Source of the DNA: Isotricha intestinalis
Taxonomy: Eukaryota > Ciliophora > Litostomatea > Vestibuliferida > Isotrichidae
Direction: 5' to 3'
Assembly (NCBI GenBank): GCA_023807065.1
Contig: JAJJLU010003729.1
Coordinates: 1 to 34,971 of the forward strand
Length of the DNA: 34,971 bases
Shown here: positions 1 through 10,309 of the stretch, in pieces
Position numbering within the stretch: position 1 is the stretch's first letter
Layout of the letters: every line of letters starts with the position of its first letter
The notes under the pieces: generated by a model
The model's database searches: none
Seen by the model: the letters and a program-made list of their open reading frames with translations, nothing else
What the model was told of the DNA's origin: nothing
Position numbers and translations under genes: made by a program

Positions 1-160
1 AATATCAGTTAAATTATAAGCACTCCCAGCATTCCAAAAAACAACTTTACCTTTTCCGTGTTCTTTAACCAAATATCCCCATCTTCTATTAATTAAAAAA
101 TTTTTTATGAATAAAATATTCAAATATATACTCTAATATATATATTGAGTTTATATACAT
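1..160 (-). CDS. Partial unknown protein at the left edge (5' part, possibly spliced)
   Basis: Positions 1-85 on the minus strand read as clear protein (for example GYLVKEHGKGKVVFWNAGSA) and run off the window. Upstream in that frame there is a TAG and no ATG. A GT-AG intron at 86-131 (46 nt) would join it in frame to a 29-nt exon at 132-160 starting MYINSIYIL. The 85-base block is much less AT-rich than the flanking sequence, which supports coding. The start and the intron are inference, because a GT and an AG are easy to find in such sequence. The fold was not recognised; the WG...G.GKVVFWNAGS pattern is only faintly like beta-rich SH3/Mib-type modules. Confidence 0.4.
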
Positions 161-742
161 TTTAATTTTTTTTTGTTTTTAATAATTTTTTTTTGTTTTA
201 ATTAAATTATCATCCCTTTAATTTTTAATTAAATCTCAAATTATCCTCTTTTAATTATATCTTGAAATTTTTCATTAAAGTTTAATTTATAAATATATAA
301 AAATTAAATTTTTTATTATTAATTTAATTAAGAAAAGATATTAATATACCACACTAAAGTTTTATCCATTTGATAACAAAATTTTTTTAAAATTTTTATA
401 AAGAAAATTTAATAAAATTTAAGTTTTTTATCTTAAAAAATCAACAGTTTATTATATAAAAAAGCAAAAAAAAAATTAAATATAATTAAAGTGATTAATG
501 AAATATAATTTCCTTTTTTTTTTCTAAAAAAGAAAAAATAATATATTTTTTGTTACATTAAATCTCATAAAAACAGATAGAAATTTCAATTTTTAAAAAA
601 GTTTTATGATATAATTCAAATGAAATTTTAGTTAATTAAATTAGTTATAGGAAAATAAGTTTTATTGTTTATCTATTATTTAAATTTATATTTTAATTAC
701 TTTAAATTTATTTAATTTATATAAAAACAATAAAAATAATAT
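161..742. other. Gene-free stretch
   Basis: Very AT-rich sequence with runs of T and A and frequent stops in all frames. No gene, RNA or repeat family was recognised. It would hold the promoter of the left-edge gene and the 3' flank of receptor 1. Confidence 0.6.
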
Positions 743-3700
743 TCATTTATTATTATTCATTTTTTCTAACCAATTTTCTAAATCTTGATTAGAACAAATC
801 ATTGAACTAGGTATTATTTTAATTACACATTTTGAAATAGATAATAAATATTCAAAAGTTCTCATAAAACCATATTTAACATATAATATAAAGATCAAAA
901 CACCAATATTAAAAAAACAAATTAAAATAAAAATGATTCTTCTTTTTTGATGAATTATATTTTCCATAGATTTCAAAATGGAAGAATTTATTCTCTCAGT
1001 AACAGGAATTAAATAATAATAAAAACTTTCTTCCAAAGTAGAAAAAGTAGAAGAACCAAAAGTATTTTTAATATCATAAGAAGAATTAATAGATAAACTA
1101 TAATTAGCTTCAGAAATTAAATCTTCAACTTTATTTAAAATATAATCAATTAAATCAGAAGTATTATTTAAACTATTAGGTAATTCTTGTTTTTTACATT
1201 GTTCATAATTCTTATCATTTTTATCATAAGCAGAACTACAAATATCAATTATATAATAATTATGATAAAAATCATATATCTCATCAAGACCTTCCATTGC
1301 TTGATAAACTTGAAATATTAATTGGTCATTATAAAAAGAAGTATAGTCTAAAGAAGTTGAAATATTACATTTTGCTAATATACATTTACCATATATTGTA
1401 CTTGCAGTTGCCATTAATATTCTTCCTAAAATTCCTGCTTGTAATATTAATATATTATTATTTGAACTTATTACTTTTTTGGTTATTATCAATGTTATTA
1501 CCATTAATGTTAATCCAAATATAAATATTATTGCTAAATGAATATATGCTTTGTTTTGTAAATTTAATTTTCTATTTTGTTTTATATCTAAATTAAATTC
1601 TGAATTTTTGCTATTTGTAGGAAGAAGAGGATTTGTTTCGGATGTTACCATTTCTAACATTTTTTTTTTACTTAATTTTTTAGATAATCTTTCTTCTTCA
1701 TCTGATGAATCATCGGATGTTTTTATTTTTTTCATATTTTCTTTTTTTTTGTGGTAATATTGTTCTAAATTTTGAATTCTTAAAATTAATTCATTTATTT
1801 TTTCTTGGGAAATCTTTAATATTTTTTCCAAACCAACACCCATATGATTATTAGTAATAATTAATAAATCCAAATAAACAGCCAAGCAAATAAAATAAAA
1901 TATCATATGTATTGCTAATATAATTAAAATACTTTTTATTTTTTTATCATTATATTTTTGAAATAAATGCATTAACAAATTATTTAAACCAAAAGTATTA
2001 GGTAAAACATAATCATAAGTATTATCAATTGTAGAAAAAAATAAATAATATAATTCTATTATTTCTTCTTTTGTTGAATTATCTTGAGTTATACTTAAAG
2101 AAAAAAAATCAGCTTTTAAAAGAGAATTCGCACTTGCTAAAGAAGTGGATAAACTTAAAGGATAATATTCAGAATCATTTCCATTTAAAATACTTTCAAA
2201 ATCTCCTATTTCTGTGATGTTCCAAAAAATTTCTTTTGGATGCTCTAAAAATTTATGGATATTAATTTCTAAATAATTTAATAATGTTATTGATTTTTCA
2301 TACCATAATATCCCTTCATTTGTTAATTTTGAAAAATATTCGGTTTCATTGTTTGTAAAAGTTAAAAAACTAAATGTTGTATCTTTATAATAATTTAATT
2401 CAAATAATGTTTTTAAAGATATTAAAGTTGAAACAATTTGACAAAGTAATATTTCAATTAAATAAAAATTACTGTGAAAAGTATCTAATTCTAATAATGA
2501 TTGATTAACTCTATTGAAAATGAAATAAAATAAAATAGTAAAAATAACAGTACCAATAAAAAATATAATAGCAATAATAAAAATATAATTAAAAGTATAT
2601 AATCTTTTTTTATTTTTAATTATACTTTCTCTAATTTCTAAAATCCGATTAATTTTAGATAAATCATTATTAAAACTCGTAACTGATGTTTGAGAAGCAT
2701 TTTCATCCTCAAAACTTCCATTTTCCCTATTTTTTAATAAACCTAAAACTCTACTGTATTTTTTTATATTATTTTTATTTTCAATTAACTTCGTTTGGAA
2801 TTCTTTATTTTCTTGTGAAAAATCATAAAATTTCAACACATTAGAATTAATTTCTTCTTTTTCTTTTTCATATATTTCATATTCATTTTTTAACTCATCA
2901 AATAAATCGATTTGATAATGTAAAATTGTTCCTTTTGCATTATAAACTTCATCATCTGAACCAGAAAAACCATTTAAATTTTTATTTTCAATACACCTTA
3001 TTATATAAGAAATTTTATTATCATTATATAAATATTTTTTAAAAGTGAAATTAAATTTATAAACTATTTTTTCATTATCTTTAGTATCAAAAGTAATAGA
3101 TTTTTCAAGTTCATTAAAATTTTCATTTAAAAATAATCTTCTATAATGAATTAATTTCTCTTTAAAATAAAATTCATTATTTACTTTATGACCTTTTTTC
3201 AATTTTTTATTTTTAATATTTAAATGTTTTGGACTTTCATTTCCTGGAGTTGGAGTAGGAGTAGGAGTATAATACACATCTAATTTATTGTGATTGATTT
3301 CATGATGATTATTAAAGTTTGCTTTATAATTGTCTATATAAGTTTCATTCATAGTTTTGTTTGACAATTTAATCCCAACATTTTTATTAAATTTAAGATT
3401 TTTTTTTTTTTTTTTAAAATCTTTACTATTTTTAATATTTATACCATTAATGAATTGGTCATTTAATATGGTTCTTTGAATATCTTTCATTTCTGGAACG
3501 TTATTATCTATAAATTCTTCATTTTCTTCTTTGCTTTCTTCTTCTTCAAATTCTTCATATGAATTTGAATCATTATTATTCTCGGATGAACTTTCACTTT
3601 TTTTTTGTAAAGTATATCCTAAATTTTTAATTTCTTCTTTTCCTTTTATCAAAAATTCTTTTTCATCCAAAGAGTAATTCGAACTTATATCTGAAAATAG

Positions 3701-6358
3701 TGAATGATTAGATTTTTGATTTTTATTTGCAATTAATGTTGAAAATTGCTTTCTTTTACTGAATTGAAGGATAAATTTAGGAATAATAATTTCATATTCT
3801 AATTCTATATTTTCATTTATTTCTATATTATTATTAGCATGAATACGACTGTTACTAAGGTTGTTAGATTTAATATTTGAATTAATATTAATAATATTTT
3901 CTTTTTTTTCTTCTCTTCTGCTGTTTCCAGATAATGAAATTATTGAATTTCTAAAATCACTTTTAATATTATTTGATGCTGAAAGTTCTAATTTTTTTCT
4001 ATTTCCTTTCATAAAAACTTTATAAAATTGAATAAAATTTTTACATAGCATATAAAAAGGAATTTCATGTTCATCAAAAAAATATTGATTTTCAATTTGA
4101 ATTTTTTCTCTTAATCTTTTACTCATTCCTTGAATAATAAAATTATGATCAATTAATATTAAGTCATCTATTTTTTCAGGAATTAACAATCCAATAAAAT
4201 ATAAATTTTTATTTAAAACAGGAAATAATTTTATGTTTATTTTTACTAAAATTAAAGAATTATTTTTGTCTTTAATAAAAGTAATATTGTCTTTTTTATC
4301 AATAAATTTTTTTTCTCCTATTTGAATATATTTTTTCATATAATCAGAATGTTCTTTAGCAAAAATATTTGGCATTAACATTGAAATATTCATTCCTCTT
4401 AATTCATTAAGAGAATATTGAAAATTATTTTCAAATTCATGATTAATTTTTTCAATTAAACCTTCTTTTCCTCTATCTCCATTTATTATAATTATTCCAG
4501 TTTCTTTTCTAAACATTAAATTATATAAATTGTTTAGAAAATTACCAGAAGTGTTTTCAAATTTTCTTGAAATCTCATCCAATTCTCTTTTTAAAAAACT
4601 ATCATCATTGACTTGTTCAACATAATCTAAATAAAAATAAAATATTTCATTTATTCCTGAATAAATTGAAAATAATTTTTTCCATAAATGTTCAACTTTA
4701 TTTTTACAAACCTTTATTTTTTCAGTAATTCCAAAAACATAATTAAAATCAATTGGTTCTTCATTTTCATTTTTTGAATAAAATTTCCAAAATTTAATTG
4801 TTAATTCTAAATCTTTAAATATTTCTTCAATGAATTTTTCTTTTAAATGTTCATATTTAAAATAATATGAAATATTTAATCCTTCTAAATTATCTACAAA
4901 TTCTCTTTTTCCTTTTAATTTTTCTACTAATTTCTCACAAATTGAAATTTTTAATCTTTCAAAAGCAAATTTTTCCATTGTTGACATTTCAAAATGTTTT
5001 GCTTTTTCAAATAAATATATACTTTGACAAATATTTCCAGTCACATTTAAATGAAAATATGAAAAATTTAAGAATAATTCTATTCTGTGTGTAGAATACT
5101 TAATTAAGAATTCCATTAAATTTACAATAAAACTATCTAAAAAAACTTTATCTTTTAAAAAAGGTAAAGTTCTATCTGACCATTCATTTAAATTTGGAAT
5201 ATATAATTTTTGTTTTGTTTTTGTTATACAATTTGGAATTGGACATTCTAAAATATGTAATTGAATAATACCTATTAAAAGTGTTTTATTTTCAATATTT
5301 GACAAATCAGAATAAATTATTGTTATTAATGTTTTTAAATAATATAATAAATAATAATTATTTTTTAATTTGTGGAATGGAGTTAAATAAAAGATTTGTT
5401 GATAGAATTGAGTTTTCATTTTATCATAAATATATAATATTATTAAAAGTGTAAAAATATAAAAAATACCTTTTTCAGAAATATTAATATAATAAAAAAT
5501 CATACAATATACAGAAGTCCATATATACATTAAATGAAAAGCACCAGAAATATAATTGGTAATATCATCATAATATACAACATGTTTATAATAATAAATA
5601 AATAAAAAAATATTACACACAAAAGTAATAATTAAGAAAAAGAAATTTGTTAAATGGGATATTAAACTATGAGTAAAGGAAAATATTATATTACTAAGAA
5701 TTAGATATTGATGATAATGTGATAATAATTGAGAATAGTAATTTCCAGATAAATAGAAAATATCTCTATAATAATTTTGAATGAAGTAAGTAAAGCAAAT
5801 ATTATATATAACAGTTATTGTTCCAATAATAAATATAAAATAATGTTCTTTTATGTCACATTTATAATCATTTATAAATTCATTATATTCTTTTCCAAAA
5901 CATAAAAAAGTACTATAAATATCTAGGATAATATTAAATAATATATAATATGAAATTTTAATTAGAATATTTTCAGTTAATTTAAATTTATTATATATTG
6001 ACCTTCTATTTGTCTTATATATTAAAATTAAAAGATAGCATGTATGAAACAATAAAAATAAAGCAATTATTATTATTGAAGCTTCAAAATATCTTTTATT
6101 AGTTTCAAAAATTCCTCTAAATCTGAATATTTTTTCTAAATGATTTAAAATTTTATCTGATTTTGATTCATTTGGTTTAAATACTCCAATTTTTTTTGAA
6201 AAAAAACCTGATATCATTTGAATATAAAAACATATAAAAAACAACAAACTTTCTAATCTCGAGGTTGATTGATTTGTTATTAATAAATATAATAAATAAT
6301 TAAATCTTTCTTGAAAGGTTAATGAATTATCCAAAAATAATATTATTTCATCTGACAT
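743..6358 (-). CDS. Giant PAS-domain multi-membrane receptor (TmcB/TmcC-like), paralogue 1
   Basis: A single 1871-residue frame from MSDEIILFLDNS to a TGA stop. About eight hydrophobic segments lie within residues 35-340. Next comes a short Cys motif (LECPIPNC, about residue 370) of the kind seen in this family, then a long helical soluble region. A PAS domain follows at roughly 620-725, with the pattern I..GD.GKEG...IN..FE..F.YS..EL.G..IS.LMPN...EHSDYM. Residues 800-1240 are Ser/Asn-rich and acidic, with a short Thr-Pro run. Four more membrane segments lie near 1250, 1480, 1605 and 1805 and bracket two probable lumenal or extracellular loops. Family members are large membrane sensors common in ciliates and also present in trichomonads. 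Ligand and output are unknown; no cyclase or kinase domain was seen. It shares architecture with the gene at 22897-28302. Confidence 0.85.
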   Translation of the reverse strand: MSDEIILFLDNSLTFQERFNYLLYLLITNQSTSRLESLLFFICFYIQMISGFFSKKIGVFKPNESKSDKILNHLEKIFRFRGIFETNKRYFEASIIIIALFLLFHTCYLLILIYKTNRRSIYNKFKLTENILIKISYYILFNIILDIYSTFLCFGKEYNEFINDYKCDIKEHYFIFIIGTITVIYNICFTYFIQNYYRDIFYLSGNYYSQLLSHYHQYLILSNIIFSFTHSLISHLTNFFFLIITFVCNIFLFIYYYKHVVYYDDITNYISGAFHLMYIWTSVYCMIFYYINISEKGIFYIFTLLIILYIYDKMKTQFYQQIFYLTPFHKLKNNYYLLYYLKTLITIIYSDLSNIENKTLLIGIIQLHILECPIPNCITKTKQKLYIPNLNEWSDRTLPFLKDKVFLDSFIVNLMEFLIKYSTHRIELFLNFSYFHLNVTGNICQSIYLFEKAKHFEMSTMEKFAFERLKISICEKLVEKLKGKREFVDNLEGLNISYYFKYEHLKEKFIEEIFKDLELTIKFWKFYSKNENEEPIDFNYVFGITEKIKVCKNKVEHLWKKLFSIYSGINEIFYFYLDYVEQVNDDSFLKRELDEISRKFENTSGNFLNNLYNLMFRKETGIIIINGDRGKEGLIEKINHEFENNFQYSLNELRGMNISMLMPNIFAKEHSDYMKKYIQIGEKKFIDKKDNITFIKDKNNSLILVKINIKLFPVLNKNLYFIGLLIPEKIDDLILIDHNFIIQGMSKRLREKIQIENQYFFDEHEIPFYMLCKNFIQFYKVFMKGNRKKLELSASNNIKSDFRNSIISLSGNSRREEKKENIININSNIKSNNLSNSRIHANNNIEINENIELEYEIIIPKFILQFSKRKQFSTLIANKNQKSNHSLFSDISSNYSLDEKEFLIKGKEEIKNLGYTLQKKSESSSENNNDSNSYEEFEEEESKEENEEFIDNNVPEMKDIQRTILNDQFINGINIKNSKDFKKKKKNLKFNKNVGIKLSNKTMNETYIDNYKANFNNHHEINHNKLDVYYTPTPTPTPGNESPKHLNIKNKKLKKGHKVNNEFYFKEKLIHYRRLFLNENFNELEKSITFDTKDNEKIVYKFNFTFKKYLYNDNKISYIIRCIENKNLNGFSGSDDEVYNAKGTILHYQIDLFDELKNEYEIYEKEKEEINSNVLKFYDFSQENKEFQTKLIENKNNIKKYSRVLGLLKNRENGSFEDENASQTSVTSFNNDLSKINRILEIRESIIKNKKRLYTFNYIFIIAIIFFIGTVIFTILFYFIFNRVNQSLLELDTFHSNFYLIEILLCQIVSTLISLKTLFELNYYKDTTFSFLTFTNNETEYFSKLTNEGILWYEKSITLLNYLEINIHKFLEHPKEIFWNITEIGDFESILNGNDSEYYPLSLSTSLASANSLLKADFFSLSITQDNSTKEEIIELYYLFFSTIDNTYDYVLPNTFGLNNLLMHLFQKYNDKKIKSILIILAIHMIFYFICLAVYLDLLIITNNHMGVGLEKILKISQEKINELILRIQNLEQYYHKKKENMKKIKTSDDSSDEEERLSKKLSKKKMLEMVTSETNPLLPTNSKNSEFNLDIKQNRKLNLQNKAYIHLAIIFIFGLTLMVITLIITKKVISSNNNILILQAGILGRILMATASTIYGKCILAKCNISTSLDYTSFYNDQLIFQVYQAMEGLDEIYDFYHNYYIIDICSSAYDKNDKNYEQCKKQELPNSLNNTSDLIDYILNKVEDLISEANYSLSINSSYDIKNTFGSSTFSTLEESFYYYLIPVTERINSSILKSMENIIHQKRRIIFILICFFNIGVLIFILYVKYGFMRTFEYLLSISKCVIKIIPSSMICSNQDLENWLEKMNNNK
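3243..3272 (-). repeat. Thr-Pro codon repeat inside receptor 1
   Basis: A short run of alternating Pro and Thr codons (seen as GGAGTA/GGAGTT on the plus strand) encodes TPTPTPTPG in the linker between the PAS domain and the C-terminal membrane segments. It is a likely length-variable microsatellite. Confidence 0.7.
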
Positions 6359-7646
6359 TTATTCAATTTGATTTAATTTATTTTAAAAAGTAATTATAAA
6401 ATATTTTTATAAAATAAATAATTGATTTTTAATTTTTATTATATATTTTAATTTTTTCTGAAATTAAAGAAAATATTAAAAAAAAGTTGAATAAGTTAGA
6501 ATTTAAAATTTTTGGATACAAATGTAAATTCATCAAAAACAAACTAAATGAATTTCATTCTAAGTTATAAAAAGAAAGTAAATGATATAAAACTACCTCA
6601 ATTTAATAATTATGATATTCACAAATTAATAATTCTTATAAAAGAATTATGTTTAATTAGAAATAATTATAAAGTAAAATACATGATAAATGAGTAATTA
6701 ATTTAATATTTAAAAATATAATTCAAATTATTTAAATCACATTCAAAAGAAAAAAAATTTTGATATTAAATTATTATGTTCCAAGATATTTTTCAAATGA
6801 CAAAATCATTGATGAAAAATGATAAAAAAAAATAAATAATTCATTTTAAAACTGAAAAAAAAGTAAAATAATGGTTTTTAAAAATCATTTTAGAACTTAT
6901 TTTTTATAAATCATAGAAAAAAATCTATTAAAACAAGAATATGAAAAAGTAAATGATTTTTTAATAGAAAATATAATCCAGAAAGAGATTTGATAATAAC
7001 TAATAGGTTAACATGAGATTAAAAATAAATAATTAATATCCTATTCTTAGAGATAATAAAAGGAAATATATAAACAATAAATTTGAAAGCGACGAGAAAT
7101 AATCAGATAATTTAGACTATTGCCAAGATATATTATTAAATAAAATCAAAAGTTTATAAGATATATCAAATAAATCAAAAATATTATTAGAGCTTTAAAT
7201 AATATAAAATGAATTTTTAAATTCTAATTCTAAAGATCATGAAATTTTCATAGAATAATTAATTTAAAATATTTAGAAATATTAAAAAAAGATAAAAATT
7301 CCTCAATTTGATTTAAATCATATAGAAAAAATAAAAGAAAATTAAAAACAAAATAAAGAAATTATTTTGTCTCAAAGAAGAAATGATTATAATTCTTTAG
7401 TGGAAAGTAAAATAAAAAAAATAACAAATCCAAAAAAAAGAAGTAAAAACTAAATTACTAAAACAAAAAACGATGAGCAAGAATTCCAGAATTAGAAAAT
7501 TATTTCAGAATAAATTATCAAGAAGATTTCAAAACAAAAATAGGAACAAAAAATAAAAGAATAAAGTTATCAAAAATACCAATCAAAAAAACAAAATAAA
7601 TTTTTATAAATATTCATTTAAAAAAAAAATTTAAAAAATAAAAAAA
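6359..7646. other. 1.3-kb gap with a coding-like relic frame on the plus strand
   Basis: No gene opens here in the standard code. On the plus strand the frame 6548-7678 contains a single TGA (6761-6763). If TAA/TAG are read through, it gives a Lys/Gln/Asn-rich sequence with coding-like pieces such as EIILSQRRNDYNSLVESK and NDEQEFQ. In the last 150 bases, by hand count, TAA/TAG fall mostly in this one frame (6 against 1 and 1), together with CAA/CAG. Over 7210-7490 they are spread across frames (8, 11 and 7), so the support is weak. It may be a decayed coiled-coil gene or simply AT-rich sequence. Confidence 0.35.
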
Positions 7647-8429
7647 ATGAATAACAAAAAGTATTTTCCAGTGAATGATGTTTCTCAATCAAAAAATGAT
7701 ATAAATTCCCAACAAATACAAGATCAAAAAATATTATTTGATACTTCATCATCAAATGAAATAGAATTATTTAAACAAGAAACTTCAGGAATGAATGAGA
7801 AAAAAATATATATTTTAGCGAATGATGATTGTAAAATTTGGCATAATTCCAAAATAAAATGTATTTCTTATCATGGTTTAGAATTAATGTCTCTTTATCA
7901 TCCTTTAAATGATAGGAAAAATTTATATGTTAATATAAATAAAAATGGAGAATATGAAAATGTTATTAGTAGATATTTACTTTTTGATATTACTGATTTT
8001 ATTATTAGAATTAATTATGTTATTAATGAAAATGGACAATTAGAAAAAATAATAAAAATTTCAAGTAGATTAAATTTTATTTTATGGTGTTGTATTACTA
8101 TAATTTGTGTTTTTTTATCTTTGTTTTCTTTTTTTTTCCTATATTGTCTATCTTCTTATATTGTTGAAAAAGAAATTAATTTTAATCAAAGTTATATTAA
8201 TAAAATTTATTTTGTTTTTTGTGTTAATGTTGTATTACTTATTATATTATTTTATGGAAAAGTTAAAATTGAAAAAAAAAAAATTTTTGCAATTTTTATT
8301 CATCTTCAAATGATTAGAGATAAAATACAAAATGAAATTGATACTTGGAATAAAAAATCTTTTGCAAGTATGAATAGAAAAGCTTATTTAGCAAATAATT
8401 TTGAATATATAAATATTAAGCATATATAA
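7647..8429 (+). CDS. Protein of unknown function with two C-terminal membrane segments
   Basis: A 260-residue frame, MNNKKYFPVNDVS to TAA, preceded by the A-rich context usual before starts in this window. The first ~45 residues are polar. A soluble part (about 50-130) contains YILANDDCKIWHNSKIKC and LFDITDFIIRINYV. Two hydrophobic helices follow near 140-170 and 185-205, then a short basic tail. Two adjacent membrane helices after a soluble domain suggest a hairpin membrane anchor, but no family was recognised. The composition and wobble pattern are coding-like. Upstream exons joined by tiny introns cannot be excluded. Confidence 0.7.
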   Translation: MNNKKYFPVNDVSQSKNDINSQQIQDQKILFDTSSSNEIELFKQETSGMNEKKIYILANDDCKIWHNSKIKCISYHGLELMSLYHPLNDRKNLYVNINKNGEYENVISRYLLFDITDFIIRINYVINENGQLEKIIKISSRLNFILWCCITIICVFLSLFSFFFLYCLSSYIVEKEINFNQSYINKIYFVFCVNVVLLIILFYGKVKIEKKKIFAIFIHLQMIRDKIQNEIDTWNKKSFASMNRKAYLANNFEYINIKHI

Positions 8430-9296
8430 TATTTTTATTACCATTATTTTATTTTAATTGAACTAATATTTTTTTAACAAATACAAATTTTAAATCTTAA
8501 ATTTAAATAAAAAAAATGGATAAAGAAGATTAATAAACTTACATATAGTAAATAATTTAAAAGAAAACTAATTTAAAATGTTTTGAAAAGTTAACAAATT
8601 AAAATTTAAAAGTAAGAAGATAATTTATCAAATGTTTTAAAAGTTATATAGGCCAAAAAAGAGGAAAATATAGAAAATTAATAATATTAATAACAAAAGA
8701 AAGTTCAGTAGATAATAAGGAAAATTCAGATTTATTAGAAAATGTTTAATTTTTGAAAATGAATGGAATGATTATGTGAATGTCTAATAGAAATATATAA
8801 AAAAAATAAATGTCAAAGAATAAAATAGTAAATTTTCATATATCAACAGCAGATTAATATAGATATATCAGAAATAATTATAGAAAAAAAATGTAGAATA
8901 AAGAAAAAGAAGAAAATGAATTTTAAAAATTTCTCAAGAAGGAAAATTTTTGTTATTGATTTATTTATCTTTTTATTTAAATTATTCTGTTTTTTATATA
9001 ATATTATGAGGGATAGAAAACAAGCTGAAATTATTTGCATGTAGCTTTGAAAAATATTGAAGACATTATTGATAATTTTCAAAAAAAACAATTCATCAAA
9101 TAATATTAAAGATAATGTTTTCTTATAATCATAGATAATGTTTTACTTTGGAAAAATGAAAAAAAAATATTTTTTTAATTAAATAAAATAGATAATACTT
9201 TTTTAATAAAAATAATTAATAAATAACTGCTAATTTATAATTATATATCTTTACATATAATTTTTCTTTTTTATAAATATATTTTTTTAATTTTTT
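8430..9296. other. Gap with ambiguous coding-like fragments
   Basis: No gene was accepted. Several plus-strand pieces look protein-like in different frames. One is in the same frame as the preceding gene from about 8515 to a TGA near 8756 if TAA/TAG are read as Gln. Another is a roughly 60-codon standard-code piece near 8850-9050 with a hydrophobic run. They disagree with each other, so no model can be chosen. It may be a decayed gene or chance. Confidence 0.3.
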
Positions 9297-10250
9297 TTAA
9301 GTTAAATATGATAATGAAATACCAAATGCTTCTATCGGAGAAAGAGGAGATGAAAAATCCATAATAAAAGCATTTTCTTTTATTTTTCCACATTCTAAAA
9401 TAACTTTATTTTTTTTATTGTTATCTTCAAGTAATCTAAAATTTTTGTTTGAAGAAATTTTAATTCTTGAAGAAAATTTAATTAAATATCTTCTTTTTAC
9501 TAAATTATATTCTGGTTCTTCTGTTTTATATAATTTAACTCCATTTTTTAATTTACTTAATTTATCTTTTTTATCTTTATCTATATTATATAAATTATTG
9601 TTTTCCACATTCATTTCAGGTAAAAAAATATATCCTCTTTTAAAGCTATTTTCATTTTTTAACTTAACTTGTAATAAATATCTTCTGAAATTATTATAAT
9701 TATTCGTTTTTTCATTTACATTTTCTTTAGGACTCTTTCCATTATCATACATAATATATTCATTTTTAAATAAAGAAGCATTTATTTGTCCAATTTTGTT
9801 ATTTCCTTCATGGTCTGAGGCAATAATATAATTAATTCTTAATTTATTTTTTATTTTATGAGCACTAAAAATAAAATGTTCAGTATTTGCGGAATATACA
9901 TAAAAATTATTTGATCTAAATAATATATTACAATGTAAACTTTGATTATTTTGAAATCTTTCAAATAGAAATCTTATTCTATCATTCTCTGATATTTTAT
10001 ATAAAGAAAGATTTTTTTTATTTATATAATATTTGAAGACTTCATTTGAAAAATTTGGTTTGTAATTCAAAAAATTTAAATTTGGCTGTAATTTCATATT
10101 TTCACTTTCTGAATATTTTGCTGTATAATTATTATACATATTAAAATCATTATTTTTTATTGACATAGGTAGTCTATTTATTTTATCTTTTTTTAAATCA
10201 TAATTTCTATCTTCATTATCTTTTAATTTCATTGTGTTAATCTCTTCCAT
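9297..10250 (-). CDS. Tubby-like protein
   Basis: A 317-residue protein with a polar N-terminus (about 1-95) and a tubby domain from about 100 to the end. The first half of the domain is recognisable in LHCNILFRSNNFYVYS...HFIFSAHKIKNKLRINYIIASD and GQINASLFKNEYIMYDNG. The C-terminal signature is FSSRIKISSNKNFRLLE, then VILECGKIKENAFIMDF and SPLSPIEAFGISLSYL. This matches the tubby pattern F.GRV...S.KNFQLV...I.LQFGKV....F.MDY..PLS.FQAFAI.LS. Tubby domains bind PI(4,5)P2 and carry membrane cargo into cilia with IFT-A, which fits a ciliated cell. The protein stops right after the hydrophobic C-terminal helix, without the usual short acidic/Cys tail. The domain carries Asn/Lys-rich insertions near 170-185 and 215-245. 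Confidence 0.85.
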   Translation of the reverse strand: MEEINTMKLKDNEDRNYDLKKDKINRLPMSIKNNDFNMYNNYTAKYSESENMKLQPNLNFLNYKPNFSNEVFKYYINKKNLSLYKISENDRIRFLFERFQNNQSLHCNILFRSNNFYVYSANTEHFIFSAHKIKNKLRINYIIASDHEGNNKIGQINASLFKNEYIMYDNGKSPKENVNEKTNNYNNFRRYLLQVKLKNENSFKRGYIFLPEMNVENNNLYNIDKDKKDKLSKLKNGVKLYKTEEPEYNLVKRRYLIKFSSRIKISSNKNFRLLEDNNKKNKVILECGKIKENAFIMDFSSPLSPIEAFGISLSYLT

Positions 10251-10309
10251 AGTTTATTTTTAGTAAATTATTTAAACAATTTTATTTAATAATAACAATT
10301 TTAGAATAA
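10251..10309. promoter_or_regulatory. 59-bp divergent intergenic region
   Basis: The starts of the tubby gene (-) and the 362-residue gene (+) are only 59 bp apart, so both promoters and both 5' UTRs must fit here or overlap the coding regions. It is almost all A/T and no specific element was recognised. A shared bidirectional promoter is inferred. Confidence 0.55.

Noticed and set aside
8843..9091. Minus-strand 82-residue frame
   Set aside because: Composition is the complement of an A-rich stretch (Ile/Phe/Lys/Asn); no start context or family.
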